A stretch of 64,000 nt of DNA. It comes from Oceanispirochaeta sp. M1. Lineage in GTDB: Bacteria; Spirochaetota; Spirochaetia; DSM-2461. The notes beneath the pieces are model-generated. The model searched no databases. It had not been told where the DNA came from and worked only from the letters and a program-made list of their open reading frames with translations. This document shows positions 7,130 to 15,725 of the stretch, piece after piece. A program made the position numbers and the translations under genes. The number at the start of each line of letters is the position of its first letter. The stretch's first letter is position 1. The stretch spans positions 1-64,000 of the forward strand of contig NZ_QQPQ01000002.1 in NCBI RefSeq assembly GCF_003346715.1. Direction: 5' to 3'.

Positions 7130-9178
7130 AAAACTGCAGTTTCGTCCCTCTTCCTTCGCCCTATAAAGATATTTATCTGCCAGTGCGGTTATCCTGTTTA
7201 AATGATCGCTGCTATCTTCCGTCGGAATCTCACCGTAAATTCCGCAACTGAAATTCACATTGAATGTATTATCTCCGGATTTGAACTCCACTGTAGAAAA
7301 TTCTTCCCGCACCAATTCAACCCTTGCGGCGGCCTCAGCAGCCGGAAAGTTACCGGATAAGATTATAAGCTCCTCTCCGCCGTATCGGCCCACACAGTCC
7401 AGAGGCCTTTTGAAATAATCATCCAGAAGCGACCCGAAAGCTTTCAACACTTCATCTCCCGCATGATGACCGTAGCTGTCATTGACAATCTTAAAGTGAT
7501 CCAGATCTATCATAGCCAGGGAAATCGGGAAATTATTTCTTCGACATACTCTCAGGATATTCTTGCTCTGCCTTAGAAATTCCCGGCGGTTTACAAGCCC
7601 TGTGAGACTGTCGACCGAAGACTGATACTTGAGGAGTTTATTGAGTTCAGTCATCTGCTCGGTCTGCATAGCATTTCTTATAGCAATACCTACATAGGAA
7701 GCCAGAGCTCTCAGATTATCAAGATCCTGACTGTTGTAAGAATTGGGATTCTTACCCTCAACCGTAAGAACCCCCTCAAGTTCGCCCAGATGCAATAAGG
7801 GAATACAGATAACAGATTCAAGGAGATTATTCTCATTACCTTTCATAGGTTTAAGATTTCTTACATATTTAGAAGCATCGGCGTTGATGCTCCTGACAAA
7901 TACTTCCTGTTTATTCCGCACACACCAGGCAATAATACTGTCCGTATCCTCTTTATGCAGAGTAAAAGGCTCAATTCTCTCACCCTTGTTCAGAGTGAAT
8001 TTCACATTGATTTCATTTCCCTTCACAGTTGAAATTGAGAGGAGATCTACAGGCATAAGAACATTCATCTGAGCATAAATCAGATTCAGGATTTTTCCCA
8101 GATCCAGTGTGGACACCAGCTCCTGACCAATTGTACTGACCAGCTGCAGTCGATGATTCTGTTCCTGCAGCTCACGTTTTTCCTGCTTGAAAACCGAATG
8201 CAGCACCTCAGTGCTGCGAAGTTTTTCATTTATCTTCTGAATCTCTTTACTGGAATGCAGAGCTTTCTGAAAATCACCTTTCTGTTCAAAAATCTCGGCG
8301 GCAACCTGATGATACATAATCGGATCAAGATCCAATACCTGATTTTCATCCAGATCTTCGATCAGTTTTTCGGCTTTTTCATACTCTCCCAGTTTAAGAA
8401 GAAGAGTGGCATAGTGATAGACAACTTGTGTATGCCCCTCCTGAAAGAGATGCTGACTGCTTTTTTCAAGCCCCTTCTCCAGGTAATTCTGGGCTTCTTC
8501 CAACCTACTCTGTTTGATCAGCATGGCACTGATCTCATCCAGAATAGAACATTCAATCATGGGGGAACCCAGCTTTCCGGCTTCCTCAAGAGCATCATTC
8601 AGACGTTCAAAGGCTTCGTCATACCTTTCAAGACCGTTCAGAGCACAACCTATATTCAGAGCCAGCACATTATTCAGCAGAGACAGTTCCTCTCCCTGCA
8701 CATAGCTTCTGGCGACCCGGAAATAATCGTAGGCATCCTTGAATTCCATCTGATCCAGCTTGATAACACCCTTGCCATTGGCACTGAGAATCTGAAACAG
8801 ATTATTCCCCAGACGGGCAGCCATATTTCCGCATTTCACAAATGAGTTAAAGGCATCTTTATAAACAGCACTGTCAAGAAAGTAAGCTGCCCGAACCTGA
8901 GACATCCTCATCAATGAATCTTCCGAGACTGATGAGGAAGCATTCAATTCTTCTTCAATCAGAGTGAGTCTCTCCCTGGCCAGATCTGTTTCACCCTTTC
9001 TTAAGGCTATAAGAGACAGAAGAATACGGGAATTAATGACTCCCTTGAAATATAAGGCTTGTTCAGAATCATCGAGACAGTTCTCAGCCTCTTCCTGTGC
9101 GTCTTTCAGGGATTTATATGTGAGAAGATATCCATTTTGAAGGCGGGAATCTATGGTACTTTGAATCTCAGGATTCAT
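7070..9178 (-). CDS. Diguanylate cyclase with TPR repeats and GAF sensor
   Basis: 702 residues, cytoplasmic (no signal or membrane segment). TPR-like helical repeats cover about residues 1-310, a short coiled coil follows (EKRELQEQNHRLQ), then a GAF domain (about 345-495) and a GGDEF domain (about 530-690). The active-site motif is GGEEL and the inhibitory I-site is RPLD, so synthesis of cyclic-di-GMP with product inhibition is expected. There is no Shine-Dalgarno before the ATG; the promoter at 9186-9215 would start transcription at the start codon. Its last 60 nt overlap lplA on the other strand. Confidence 0.9.
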   Translation of the reverse strand: MNPEIQSTIDSRLQNGYLLTYKSLKDAQEEAENCLDDSEQALYFKGVINSRILLSLIALRKGETDLARERLTLIEEELNASSSVSEDSLMRMSQVRAAYFLDSAVYKDAFNSFVKCGNMAARLGNNLFQILSANGKGVIKLDQMEFKDAYDYFRVARSYVQGEELSLLNNVLALNIGCALNGLERYDEAFERLNDALEEAGKLGSPMIECSILDEISAMLIKQSRLEEAQNYLEKGLEKSSQHLFQEGHTQVVYHYATLLLKLGEYEKAEKLIEDLDENQVLDLDPIMYHQVAAEIFEQKGDFQKALHSSKEIQKINEKLRSTEVLHSVFKQEKRELQEQNHRLQLVSTIGQELVSTLDLGKILNLIYAQMNVLMPVDLLSISTVKGNEINVKFTLNKGERIEPFTLHKEDTDSIIAWCVRNKQEVFVRSINADASKYVRNLKPMKGNENNLLESVICIPLLHLGELEGVLTVEGKNPNSYNSQDLDNLRALASYVGIAIRNAMQTEQMTELNKLLKYQSSVDSLTGLVNRREFLRQSKNILRVCRRNNFPISLAMIDLDHFKIVNDSYGHHAGDEVLKAFGSLLDDYFKRPLDCVGRYGGEELIILSGNFPAAEAAARVELVREEFSTVEFKSGDNTFNVNFSCGIYGEIPTEDSSDHLNRITALADKYLYRAKEEGRNCSFLSDKKNKPAEKFIFSKSEH

Positions 9179-9185
9179 AAGATAA

Positions 9186-9215
9186 AATATGCATCTTTCA
9201 GGCGGACTTAGTCAA
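9186..9215 (-). promoter_or_regulatory. Promoter placed for a leaderless GGDEF mRNA
   Basis: On the minus strand a -35 TTGACT (9210-9215), an 18-nt spacer and a -10 CATATT (9186-9191). Only 7 nt separate the -10 from the ATG at 9178, so transcription would begin at or beside the start codon. This fits the missing ribosome binding site. Confidence 0.45.
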
Positions 9216-9225
9216 CAATAAAATA

Positions 9226-9262
9226 AAAAGGGATTCTACCGAACGACAGTAGAATCCCTTTT
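9226..9262 (-). terminator. Intrinsic terminator of fucI
   Basis: A perfect 14-bp inverted repeat, AAAAGGGATTCTAC (9226-9239) against 9249-9262, with a 9-nt loop. It ends in T-runs on both strands. It lies 38 nt after the fucI stop and just before the promoter of the GGDEF gene. Confidence 0.9.
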
Positions 9263-9299
9263 CTATACAGCTTAAATCAAAACAGATGATTCATAAGAA

Positions 9300-11102
9300 T
9301 CAGCCGTAGATAGCACCGAAATTTTTACAGGCTCTGAAGTCCGCCCCTTCCTCATCCATACCGAAAGAGGCCCAGGCACTGGGTCTGAATCCTTCTTCCT
9401 CAACATTATGCATATTGACTGGAATTCGCAGCATGGAACAGAGTGTAATCAGGTCCTGACCAATATGGCCGTAGCTGACAGCACCATGGTTTGCACCCCA
9501 TTTTGCCATTACCGTATACACATCTTTGAATGATCCTTCTCCGTTTACACGGGGAACGAACCAGGTTGTAGGCCAGGTTGGATTGGTTCTGTCATCCAGC
9601 TTGTCATGCACTTCCGCAGGAACATCAACAGTCCAGCCTTCGGCCAGCTGTAGTACGGGTCCCTGTCCCTTAACATAATTCAGACGGGCCATGGTACAAG
9701 GCATTCCACCCTTTGTCAGGAAGTCGGTTGAGTAACCGCCGCCTCTGAAATATCCGCCGTCACCGACACAGAACTCAGTTGCTTTAAGAGTCTTCTCAAC
9801 ATCTTCTGCAGTAATATCCCAGAAGGGTTTCATTACAGGAGTTCCTTTGGAATCACTCATCTGTCCGGCACCGTCAAGAGTGGTGGAACCAGAGTTGATA
9901 AGGTGGATAAATCCGTCTTTGGCAAGTCCATCAGGTTTCCATCCGGTCACACGCTCGATAGCTTCGGGGCTCCAGAAGGTTCTTACATCGCTGAAGATCT
10001 GTGCTGTGTTTGTTAAAAGATGACCGAAGAGCATGGTGATACCGTTGAGATAATCATTCTCTGTTGCCATAACAAAAGCTTCTCTTATGCCGTTCCAGTC
10101 AAAGGAGGTATTCAGGAAGGTTTCCATGAAGTCACCGTTGGGATAGTGATCGGTCCAGGACCTCTGTCCCTGAAAACCACCGCATATTGCATTTCGACCC
10201 AGAGATTCCTCACCGAATCCAAGTTCCTTCAGCCTGGGATTTCCAACCATCAGATCCTTACCGATAAGGACCATTTTGACGACATATTCCCAGTCCGCAG
10301 CTCTCTGCTCGGGGCTTCTGCGGTATTCGGGAGGATTAGCTGTGTCTTCCTGCTCCTTGCAGTTTTCCTTAACCCATTTAAGGGCTATCGCATATTCATC
10401 CTTATCAAAGATGCCCTCTTCCACACGACGGGCTACTTCACTCATATCAACAACTTCTGTTCTCATGCCGAGATAATCCAGAAGGAAGTCCTGATTCACA
10501 AGAGAACCGGCAATTCCCATGGACATTCCACCGATAGAGAGATAGGACTTTCCTTTCATGGTTGCAACGGCCAGTGCTGATTTTGTAAAACGCAGCAGTT
10601 TATCTTTAACATCTGCAGGTACTGATGTGTCGTCTGAATCCTGTACATCCCTACCGTAAATACCGAAAGCAGGCAGGCCTTTCTGAGTGTATCCGGCAAG
10701 AGCTGCAGCCAGATAAACGGCTCCGGGTCTTTCTGTTCCGTTAAACCCCCAGACTGCCTTGGGAAGAAGAGGATCTGTATCCATTACTTCTGTTCCGTAG
10801 CACCAGCAGGGAGTTACAGTAAGAGAAACTCCAACACCTTCTTTAGCAAACTTATCAGCACAGTCCGCAGCTTCGGCAACACCACCGATTGTAGAGTCGG
10901 CAATGACACATTCAACAGGCAGACCATTGGAATGTCTCAGATTCTCCTCTATCAGCTTTGCTGCGGATCTAGCCATATTCATGGTCTGTACTTCAAGGGA
11001 TTCTCTTACCCCTCTTTCTCTTCCGTCAATGACCGGTCTGATACCGACCTTGGGCATGCGGCCTCTGAGTCTGTTTACAGGTTCTGTTTTTTTAATATCC
11101 AT
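9300..11102 (-). CDS. fucI: L-fucose isomerase
   Basis: 600 residues, as expected for FucI (about 590). It isomerises L-fucose to L-fuculose (also D-arabinose to D-ribulose) with Mn2+. Diagnostic stretches are [27 protein letters not shown], the metal-binding Glu in [10 protein letters not shown], the Asp in SDVRTFWSP, and [13 protein letters not shown] near the C-terminus. The ribosome binding site is AGGAGG. It is transcribed alone and diverges from a LacI-family regulator. No fucK or fucA is nearby, so the rest of the pathway lies elsewhere or the enzyme serves another deoxy-aldose. Confidence 0.95.
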   Translation of the reverse strand: MDIKKTEPVNRLRGRMPKVGIRPVIDGRERGVRESLEVQTMNMARSAAKLIEENLRHSNGLPVECVIADSTIGGVAEAADCADKFAKEGVGVSLTVTPCWCYGTEVMDTDPLLPKAVWGFNGTERPGAVYLAAALAGYTQKGLPAFGIYGRDVQDSDDTSVPADVKDKLLRFTKSALAVATMKGKSYLSIGGMSMGIAGSLVNQDFLLDYLGMRTEVVDMSEVARRVEEGIFDKDEYAIALKWVKENCKEQEDTANPPEYRRSPEQRAADWEYVVKMVLIGKDLMVGNPRLKELGFGEESLGRNAICGGFQGQRSWTDHYPNGDFMETFLNTSFDWNGIREAFVMATENDYLNGITMLFGHLLTNTAQIFSDVRTFWSPEAIERVTGWKPDGLAKDGFIHLINSGSTTLDGAGQMSDSKGTPVMKPFWDITAEDVEKTLKATEFCVGDGGYFRGGGYSTDFLTKGGMPCTMARLNYVKGQGPVLQLAEGWTVDVPAEVHDKLDDRTNPTWPTTWFVPRVNGEGSFKDVYTVMAKWGANHGAVSYGHIGQDLITLCSMLRIPVNMHNVEEEGFRPSAWASFGMDEEGADFRACKNFGAIYG

Positions 11103-11112
11103 AGTTCCTCCT

Positions 11113-11137
11113 ATTGAGACTGCCGTACAGACTCAAT
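11113..11137 (-). promoter_or_regulatory. Hairpin in the fucI 5' untranslated region
   Basis: ATTGAG (11113-11118) is repeated inverted as CTCAAT (11132-11137), with inner CTG/CAG pairs. In the mRNA it ends immediately before the AGGAGG ribosome binding site. A role in mRNA stability or translation is possible. Confidence 0.4.
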
Positions 11138-11181
11138 GGTTTAAATGATTTTGACCAAAAGGCCAAAGGGTTTACAAATCA

Positions 11182-11199
11182 AATGTAATCGATTACATT
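11182..11199. promoter_or_regulatory. Perfect 18-bp palindrome, LacI-family operator
   Basis: AATGTAATC followed by its exact inverted copy. The central CG, even symmetry and size are typical of LacI/PurR-class operators. It sits in the divergent region between fucI and the LacI-family gene and could control both. Confidence 0.8.
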
Positions 11200-11288
11200 C
11201 TTACATAGACTCAATGATAAATCAAGTTTTTTATAAAAGAATAATCTTGAAGAATGCTATATAACTATGTGCGGGAGAAAAGTATTCG

Positions 11289-12275
11289 ATGCCGAAAAAG
11301 AATTTAACAGTTAAAGAGGTCGCCGCCAAAGCCGGTGTTTCAACCGCAACTATCTCACGGGTTCTTAACGGAGATCCTAAAGTACGTCCCGCTACTGCAG
11401 AAAAGGTAAAAAAAGTTATTAAGCAGAGCGGCTACAGAATGAACCAGACCGCCCGAAGCCTTAAAACAAGACGAACTCATACAATTGGTATTGTAGCCCC
11501 TGAGTTTAAGAATGAATTTTTCATGAGCATTGTCACCGGTATAGAAGATATGCTGAAAAACGAAGGTTATTCAGTTGTTCTCTGCAGTTCTCAGGAGAGT
11601 ATAGATGAAGAAAAAGATCGACTTAAACTTCTGAAAGAGAAAAATGTGGATGGTACTATCATCATTCCCGGCAGCAGTGAAGGAGAGCATTTCAACCTGA
11701 TGGGGGAAACTCCGGTGGTACTGGTGGACCGTCTGGTACAGGGCTTCAGCTCTGATGCTGTGCTGTCGGATAACTTCCAGGGCAGCTATGAAGCCGTAAA
11801 ATCTGCCGCTTCAAAGGGTGCGCGGAGGATCGGGTTCCTGGGGGGAGATATGGAATTGACCTCTGCAAAAGAACGATACGAGGGGTTCAATAAGGCCTGT
11901 CAGGATTTCAGTATTCAGGCCGATGAAGATCTGATCCTCTTCGGTAACTATCATGAAGACAGCGGGTACAAACTGATGAAGCAGCTGATGGAACATACAT
12001 CCCCCCCGGATTACATCTTCATCTCCAACTACTTCATGCATCTGGGTGCGGCCCGTTATCTGCTGGAAGCAGGACATGACTTCCCCGGGCTTCATATTCT
12101 CTCCTTTGATGACCTCCCTCTGGCATCCTTCTTTCCATGCATAAGCATCATTGTGGCACAGCCGATGGAAGAGATAGGAAGAAAAGCCGCAGAACTCCTC
12201 CTTGGAAGAATCAGGGGAGACATGAGTGAACATAAAACTATCCGCCTTGAAACAAAAATGAGAATGCTGGAATAA
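11289..12275 (+). CDS. LacI-family transcriptional regulator, probable fucose regulator
   Basis: 328 residues. The N-terminal helix-turn-helix and hinge (residues 5-60) show VKEVAAKAGVSTATISRVLN and NQTARSLKTRRT. A periplasmic-binding-protein-like effector domain follows (IGIVAPEF, GTIIIPGS, RIGFLGGD). The gene diverges from fucI across the palindrome at 11182-11199, which makes fucI the most likely target. Effector identity (fucose or its isomer) is inferred from context. It ends directly against the convergent GGDEF gene with no spacer. Confidence 0.9.
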   Translation: MPKKNLTVKEVAAKAGVSTATISRVLNGDPKVRPATAEKVKKVIKQSGYRMNQTARSLKTRRTHTIGIVAPEFKNEFFMSIVTGIEDMLKNEGYSVVLCSSQESIDEEKDRLKLLKEKNVDGTIIIPGSSEGEHFNLMGETPVVLVDRLVQGFSSDAVLSDNFQGSYEAVKSAASKGARRIGFLGGDMELTSAKERYEGFNKACQDFSIQADEDLILFGNYHEDSGYKLMKQLMEHTSPPDYIFISNYFMHLGAARYLLEAGHDFPGLHILSFDDLPLASFFPCISIIVAQPMEEIGRKAAELLLGRIRGDMSEHKTIRLETKMRMLE

Positions 12276-13844
12276 TCAGTCGATCTGAAAATCACCCTTA
12301 CCGCTGTTCTTAACACGGTACATGGCTTCATCCGCCCTTTTCATCATGGAATCCATATCAGGAACAGTTCCTGCCTCAGCCAGGGCGATTCCAATACTGG
12401 CTCCAATATTTGCCGCACCGACAGAAAGAGGAAACTCTTTATTTATGGCATCCAGAACCTTACGGGCAACAATACTGCACTGATCCCTGTTCTCAAGATG
12501 AGTCATGAGGACAACAAATTCATCACCTCCGATCCTTGCGACTGTATCACTGGAGCGGACTGAGTTTTTCAAACGTTTCGCCACCAGAACAAGGAGCTCA
12601 TCGCCGCTGTCATGACCAAGTGTGTCATTCACAGATTTAAATCCATCCAGATCTATAAACATAACAGCAAATATCTGTTCATAACGTTTAAGCTCTTCGA
12701 TAAGCTGTTCAATTCTTGATTTAAGTAACTCCCGATTAGGCAGATTTGTCAGAGAATCATAAAGAGCCGAATGAGTAAGGGCAGTCTTGTATTTATTCCT
12801 CTGATCCACAGCTCTCGCCAACAGGAGTGTCAGAAAACCGAGAATAAATGCTGCAAGAAGATTATAGAAAAGAAGTTTTTGTAAAAGACTTTCCCTGGAT
12901 ATGCCGAAATCTTCACAGCAGATCCAGTTTACAAGGTTCCATTTCGGGCCGTTTTTGATCCCCGGGGTATCTTTCAGGGGCTGAATTTCAAGAAAAGTGT
13001 ATATACGCTCCTGATTCATTATCTGTGTAAAAGGAGATGACGAAACTTCATTCCAGAGATCAGGATTTTCTATTCTCATGGTCAGATGTTCTCTTTCCGG
13101 ATACATAAATCCCCACTCCTGATCGGGATCATCCTGAAAAAGCCAATATCCGTCTTCATTCATAAGGGCAAAGACACCCGGATTACTATGTGTTGCCGAT
13201 TCCAGTTCATCCAGAAGCTCAGCTGCAAGATAATTAAGAATAAGGACTCCGGACTTTTCACCAGTACTGTTTACTATGGGAGTTCCAAAGCGGATTATGG
13301 GCTTGAGAGGTTCTTCAATTGTCCCCTGTTCCTTATTCAGATCCAGAGGTGAAACATAGATATCATTGTTATCCAGCGAATAACTCTCATAGAAATAGTA
13401 GCGGTCTTTCTTATTCTGCAGGTCATCCTTTTTAACAATATTGGGATTCCCTGAATTATAATTTACCCTTATTTCCTCTTTACCGGATTTATTGATATAG
13501 CGGATCTGATCATATATTTTTTTTGTACGGGAAAATATAAGGAATTCAAGTTCTATGGAATGTCTGTCTTCATCATTCTGAATATTTTTATAGCGAATAA
13601 GCTCATTCAATTCAGGAAGAAAGAGTATATCCGACTTAACAGACTGAAAATGGCTCTCAATCATATCTCCCAGGTAACGAACCTGAGCCTCTGACTGAAC
13701 CTTGTATTCACGGATTCTCTGATTCCTGCTGATCAGCAAAATACTCAGTATCATAAAAAATGACAGCAGCATTATTACTGAAAAATAGAGTAAAAACCTC
13801 TGGTAGAATTTAAGTTCAGATTTATCACTGTAAATAAGTTTCAA
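12276..13844 (-). CDS. Membrane-bound diguanylate cyclase with extracytoplasmic sensor
   Basis: 522 residues. A transmembrane segment near 16-39, an extracytoplasmic sensor of about 270 residues of Cache/PAS-like character (RYINKSGKEEIRVNYNSG, VLILNYLAAELLDELE), a second membrane segment near 320-340, then GGDEF (about 355-520). The catalytic motif is GGDEF and the I-site RSSD. Start is TTG with GGGAG 7 nt upstream; that ribosome binding site lies inside the stem of the preceding terminator (13846-13886). Role: cyclic-di-GMP synthesis in response to an external ligand, unknown. Confidence 0.88.
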   Translation of the reverse strand: MKLIYSDKSELKFYQRFLLYFSVIMLLSFFMILSILLISRNQRIREYKVQSEAQVRYLGDMIESHFQSVKSDILFLPELNELIRYKNIQNDEDRHSIELEFLIFSRTKKIYDQIRYINKSGKEEIRVNYNSGNPNIVKKDDLQNKKDRYYFYESYSLDNNDIYVSPLDLNKEQGTIEEPLKPIIRFGTPIVNSTGEKSGVLILNYLAAELLDELESATHSNPGVFALMNEDGYWLFQDDPDQEWGFMYPEREHLTMRIENPDLWNEVSSSPFTQIMNQERIYTFLEIQPLKDTPGIKNGPKWNLVNWICCEDFGISRESLLQKLLFYNLLAAFILGFLTLLLARAVDQRNKYKTALTHSALYDSLTNLPNRELLKSRIEQLIEELKRYEQIFAVMFIDLDGFKSVNDTLGHDSGDELLVLVAKRLKNSVRSSDTVARIGGDEFVVLMTHLENRDQCSIVARKVLDAINKEFPLSVGAANIGASIGIALAEAGTVPDMDSMMKRADEAMYRVKNSGKGDFQID

Positions 13845-13845
13845 G

Positions 13846-13886
13846 AAAAACTCCCGTTCTTTTAATGAAGTATAAAGAACGGGAGT
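13846..13886 (-). terminator. Terminator of the ABC exporter operon, containing the next gene's ribosome binding site
   Basis: A perfect 13-bp inverted repeat, ACTCCCGTTCTTT (13850-13862) against 13874-13886, followed on the minus strand by a run of U residues. The GGGAG of the stem is also the ribosome binding site of the GGDEF gene starting at 13844. Read-through transcripts would have that site locked in a hairpin. Confidence 0.88.
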
Positions 13887-13904
13887 GGTGAATTCAAAAA
13901 GTAC

Positions 13905-15722
13905 TTAGCCGAGCATCTTTGAAGAGTGATCTTTTCTGAACTGGCTGGTATAAAGCTGATGATAATGTCCGCCCTGAGCCAGAAGTTCACTGTGACTTCC
14001 CTCTTCCTTTATACTGCCGTCCTCAATAACAATAATCCGATCCGCATTCCTGATGGTAGAGAGCCTGTGGGCAATAATAAAACTAGTTCTGCCTTCAAGA
14101 AGCTTTTCCATACCATGCTGGATATCCTGCTCTGTTCTGGTGTCGATGGAACTTGTCGCCTCATCCATAATGATGATATCAGGGTCGGCCAGAATGGTTC
14201 TGGCAAGAGAGATCAGCTGTTTCTGCCCTACGGATAAAAGAGTACCCTCTTCACCCACAAGCTCATCATAACCGCCGGGCAGCCTGCAGATCATTTCGTG
14301 AGCACAGGCGGTCCTTGAAGCCGCAAGCATCTCATCCTCACTTGCACCGGGAGCTCCATAGAGGATATTCTCCCCTACTGTTCCGGAAAAGAGATGGGGC
14401 GTCTGTAGAACAACACCGATCCTGGACTGCAGCCCTTTCTGAGTAAAACCTGTATAGTCTTGCCCATCCAGAAAAATATTCCCTGATACGGGTTCATAAT
14501 AACGGGAAACAAGACTGGCAAGAGTTGTCTTCCCGCCGCCTGTGGGTCCGACAATGGCAATTGTTTCTCCCCTCTCCACCTTCAGATTAAAGTCTTTAAG
14601 GATAGGAGCATCAGGAACATAGTGAAAATCGACATTCCTGAATTCCACATGTCCTTCAAAGCGTGGTGACTCCATGGCTTCCGGCAGATCCTGAATATCC
14701 GCCTCAAGATCCATAAGGGCAAACACCCTCTCTGCACTGGCGATGGCCTGCTGCATTTCACTGAAGACACGAGCCATTTCCTGAATCGGCCAAAGCATAA
14801 AAGTGATATAACCCACAAAGGCTCTGAGTCCACCTATGGTCATACCCCCGATGTTGATCTCCCAGCCTCCATATAGAATTACGACACCCACTGCAAAAGA
14901 CGTGATCATCTGCACAATCGGGAGAAACAATGAGGATAGCCATCCGGCTCTGAATGAGGCTCTGTACATATCCCCCGAAAGATCGTCAAACTGATTCAGA
15001 TTCCTCTTCTCCCTGGCCAGTGATTTAACAACACGAACACCGTTGATACTTTCGCTGTAGGCTGAGGTGATTTTTGAGTTGATAGAGCGGACTTTCCGGT
15101 ACTCATGGATAATATGATTCTTAAACTTTACCGCCGCAACCGAAAGGAGAGGCAGAATAACCATCATCATAAGGGCAAGTTTCAAGTGAATGAATGACAT
15201 AAATATCAAGGAAATAAGGATATTCGACATTCCCCAGACCGCATCCACAAGCATCCAGCTGGTCAGTTCAGAAATTCTTCTGATATCACTGGTCATTCTG
15301 GAAAGAAGCCATCCCGATGAAGTCTTGTCAAAGAAGGAAAATGACAGCTCCTGAAGATGATTGAAGAGCTTCTCCCTCATTTCATACTGAATGTGCTGTC
15401 CCAGTCTGTCGGCACAATAGATAAAACCGAATATACACCCGCCGTTTACCACAAAACAGAGCATCTGATAAATTGTATAACGCCAGAGGGCAGAGCTATC
15501 CTTCCCCAGAATCCCGTCATCTATAATAAACTGAGTCAGGTAGGTAGAAAGGGAATCGATAAAAGAGGTCATCAGGATGAAGAGGAGAAAAGCTATAAGA
15601 AGACCCTTATGATTTGCGGTCTCAGCCAATATCCTTTTAAAAGTATTCCCCTTGAATGCTCCGGTAAAGAGCTGACTTTCCAGAGTCTCGATCTTCGCTT
15701 TATTTGTATTTTGTTCACTCAT
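13905..15722 (-). CDS. Heterodimeric ABC exporter subunit with complete catalytic Walker B
   Basis: 605 residues: six-helix membrane domain (about 30-335) fused to an ATPase domain. Walker A is GPTGGGKTT, Walker B ends in MDEATSS with the catalytic Glu, and the switch is AHRLS. The signature is LSVGQ instead of LSGGQ. Together with the partner's substituted Walker B this is the arrangement of exporters with one degenerate and one active ATP site (TM287/288, BmrCD, LmrCD type). It lies 3 nt after the partner gene. Substrate unknown; drugs or lipids are typical. Confidence 0.92.
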   Translation of the reverse strand: MSEQNTNKAKIETLESQLFTGAFKGNTFKRILAETANHKGLLIAFLLFILMTSFIDSLSTYLTQFIIDDGILGKDSSALWRYTIYQMLCFVVNGGCIFGFIYCADRLGQHIQYEMREKLFNHLQELSFSFFDKTSSGWLLSRMTSDIRRISELTSWMLVDAVWGMSNILISLIFMSFIHLKLALMMMVILPLLSVAAVKFKNHIIHEYRKVRSINSKITSAYSESINGVRVVKSLAREKRNLNQFDDLSGDMYRASFRAGWLSSLFLPIVQMITSFAVGVVILYGGWEINIGGMTIGGLRAFVGYITFMLWPIQEMARVFSEMQQAIASAERVFALMDLEADIQDLPEAMESPRFEGHVEFRNVDFHYVPDAPILKDFNLKVERGETIAIVGPTGGGKTTLASLVSRYYEPVSGNIFLDGQDYTGFTQKGLQSRIGVVLQTPHLFSGTVGENILYGAPGASEDEMLAASRTACAHEMICRLPGGYDELVGEEGTLLSVGQKQLISLARTILADPDIIIMDEATSSIDTRTEQDIQHGMEKLLEGRTSFIIAHRLSTIRNADRIIVIEDGSIKEEGSHSELLAQGGHYHQLYTSQFRKDHSSKMLG

Positions 15723-15725
15723 ATT

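Noticed and set aside
8153-8845. 230-codon ORF antisense to the TPR-GGDEF gene
   Set aside because: It lies wholly opposite a well-supported coding region, lacks a start signal and shows no family motif.
11130-11217. Direct repeat AGACTCAATG on both sides of the LacI-type operator
   Set aside because: Only two copies of 10 bp, not symmetric to the operator, and one is part of the fucI leader hairpin; chance is plausible.
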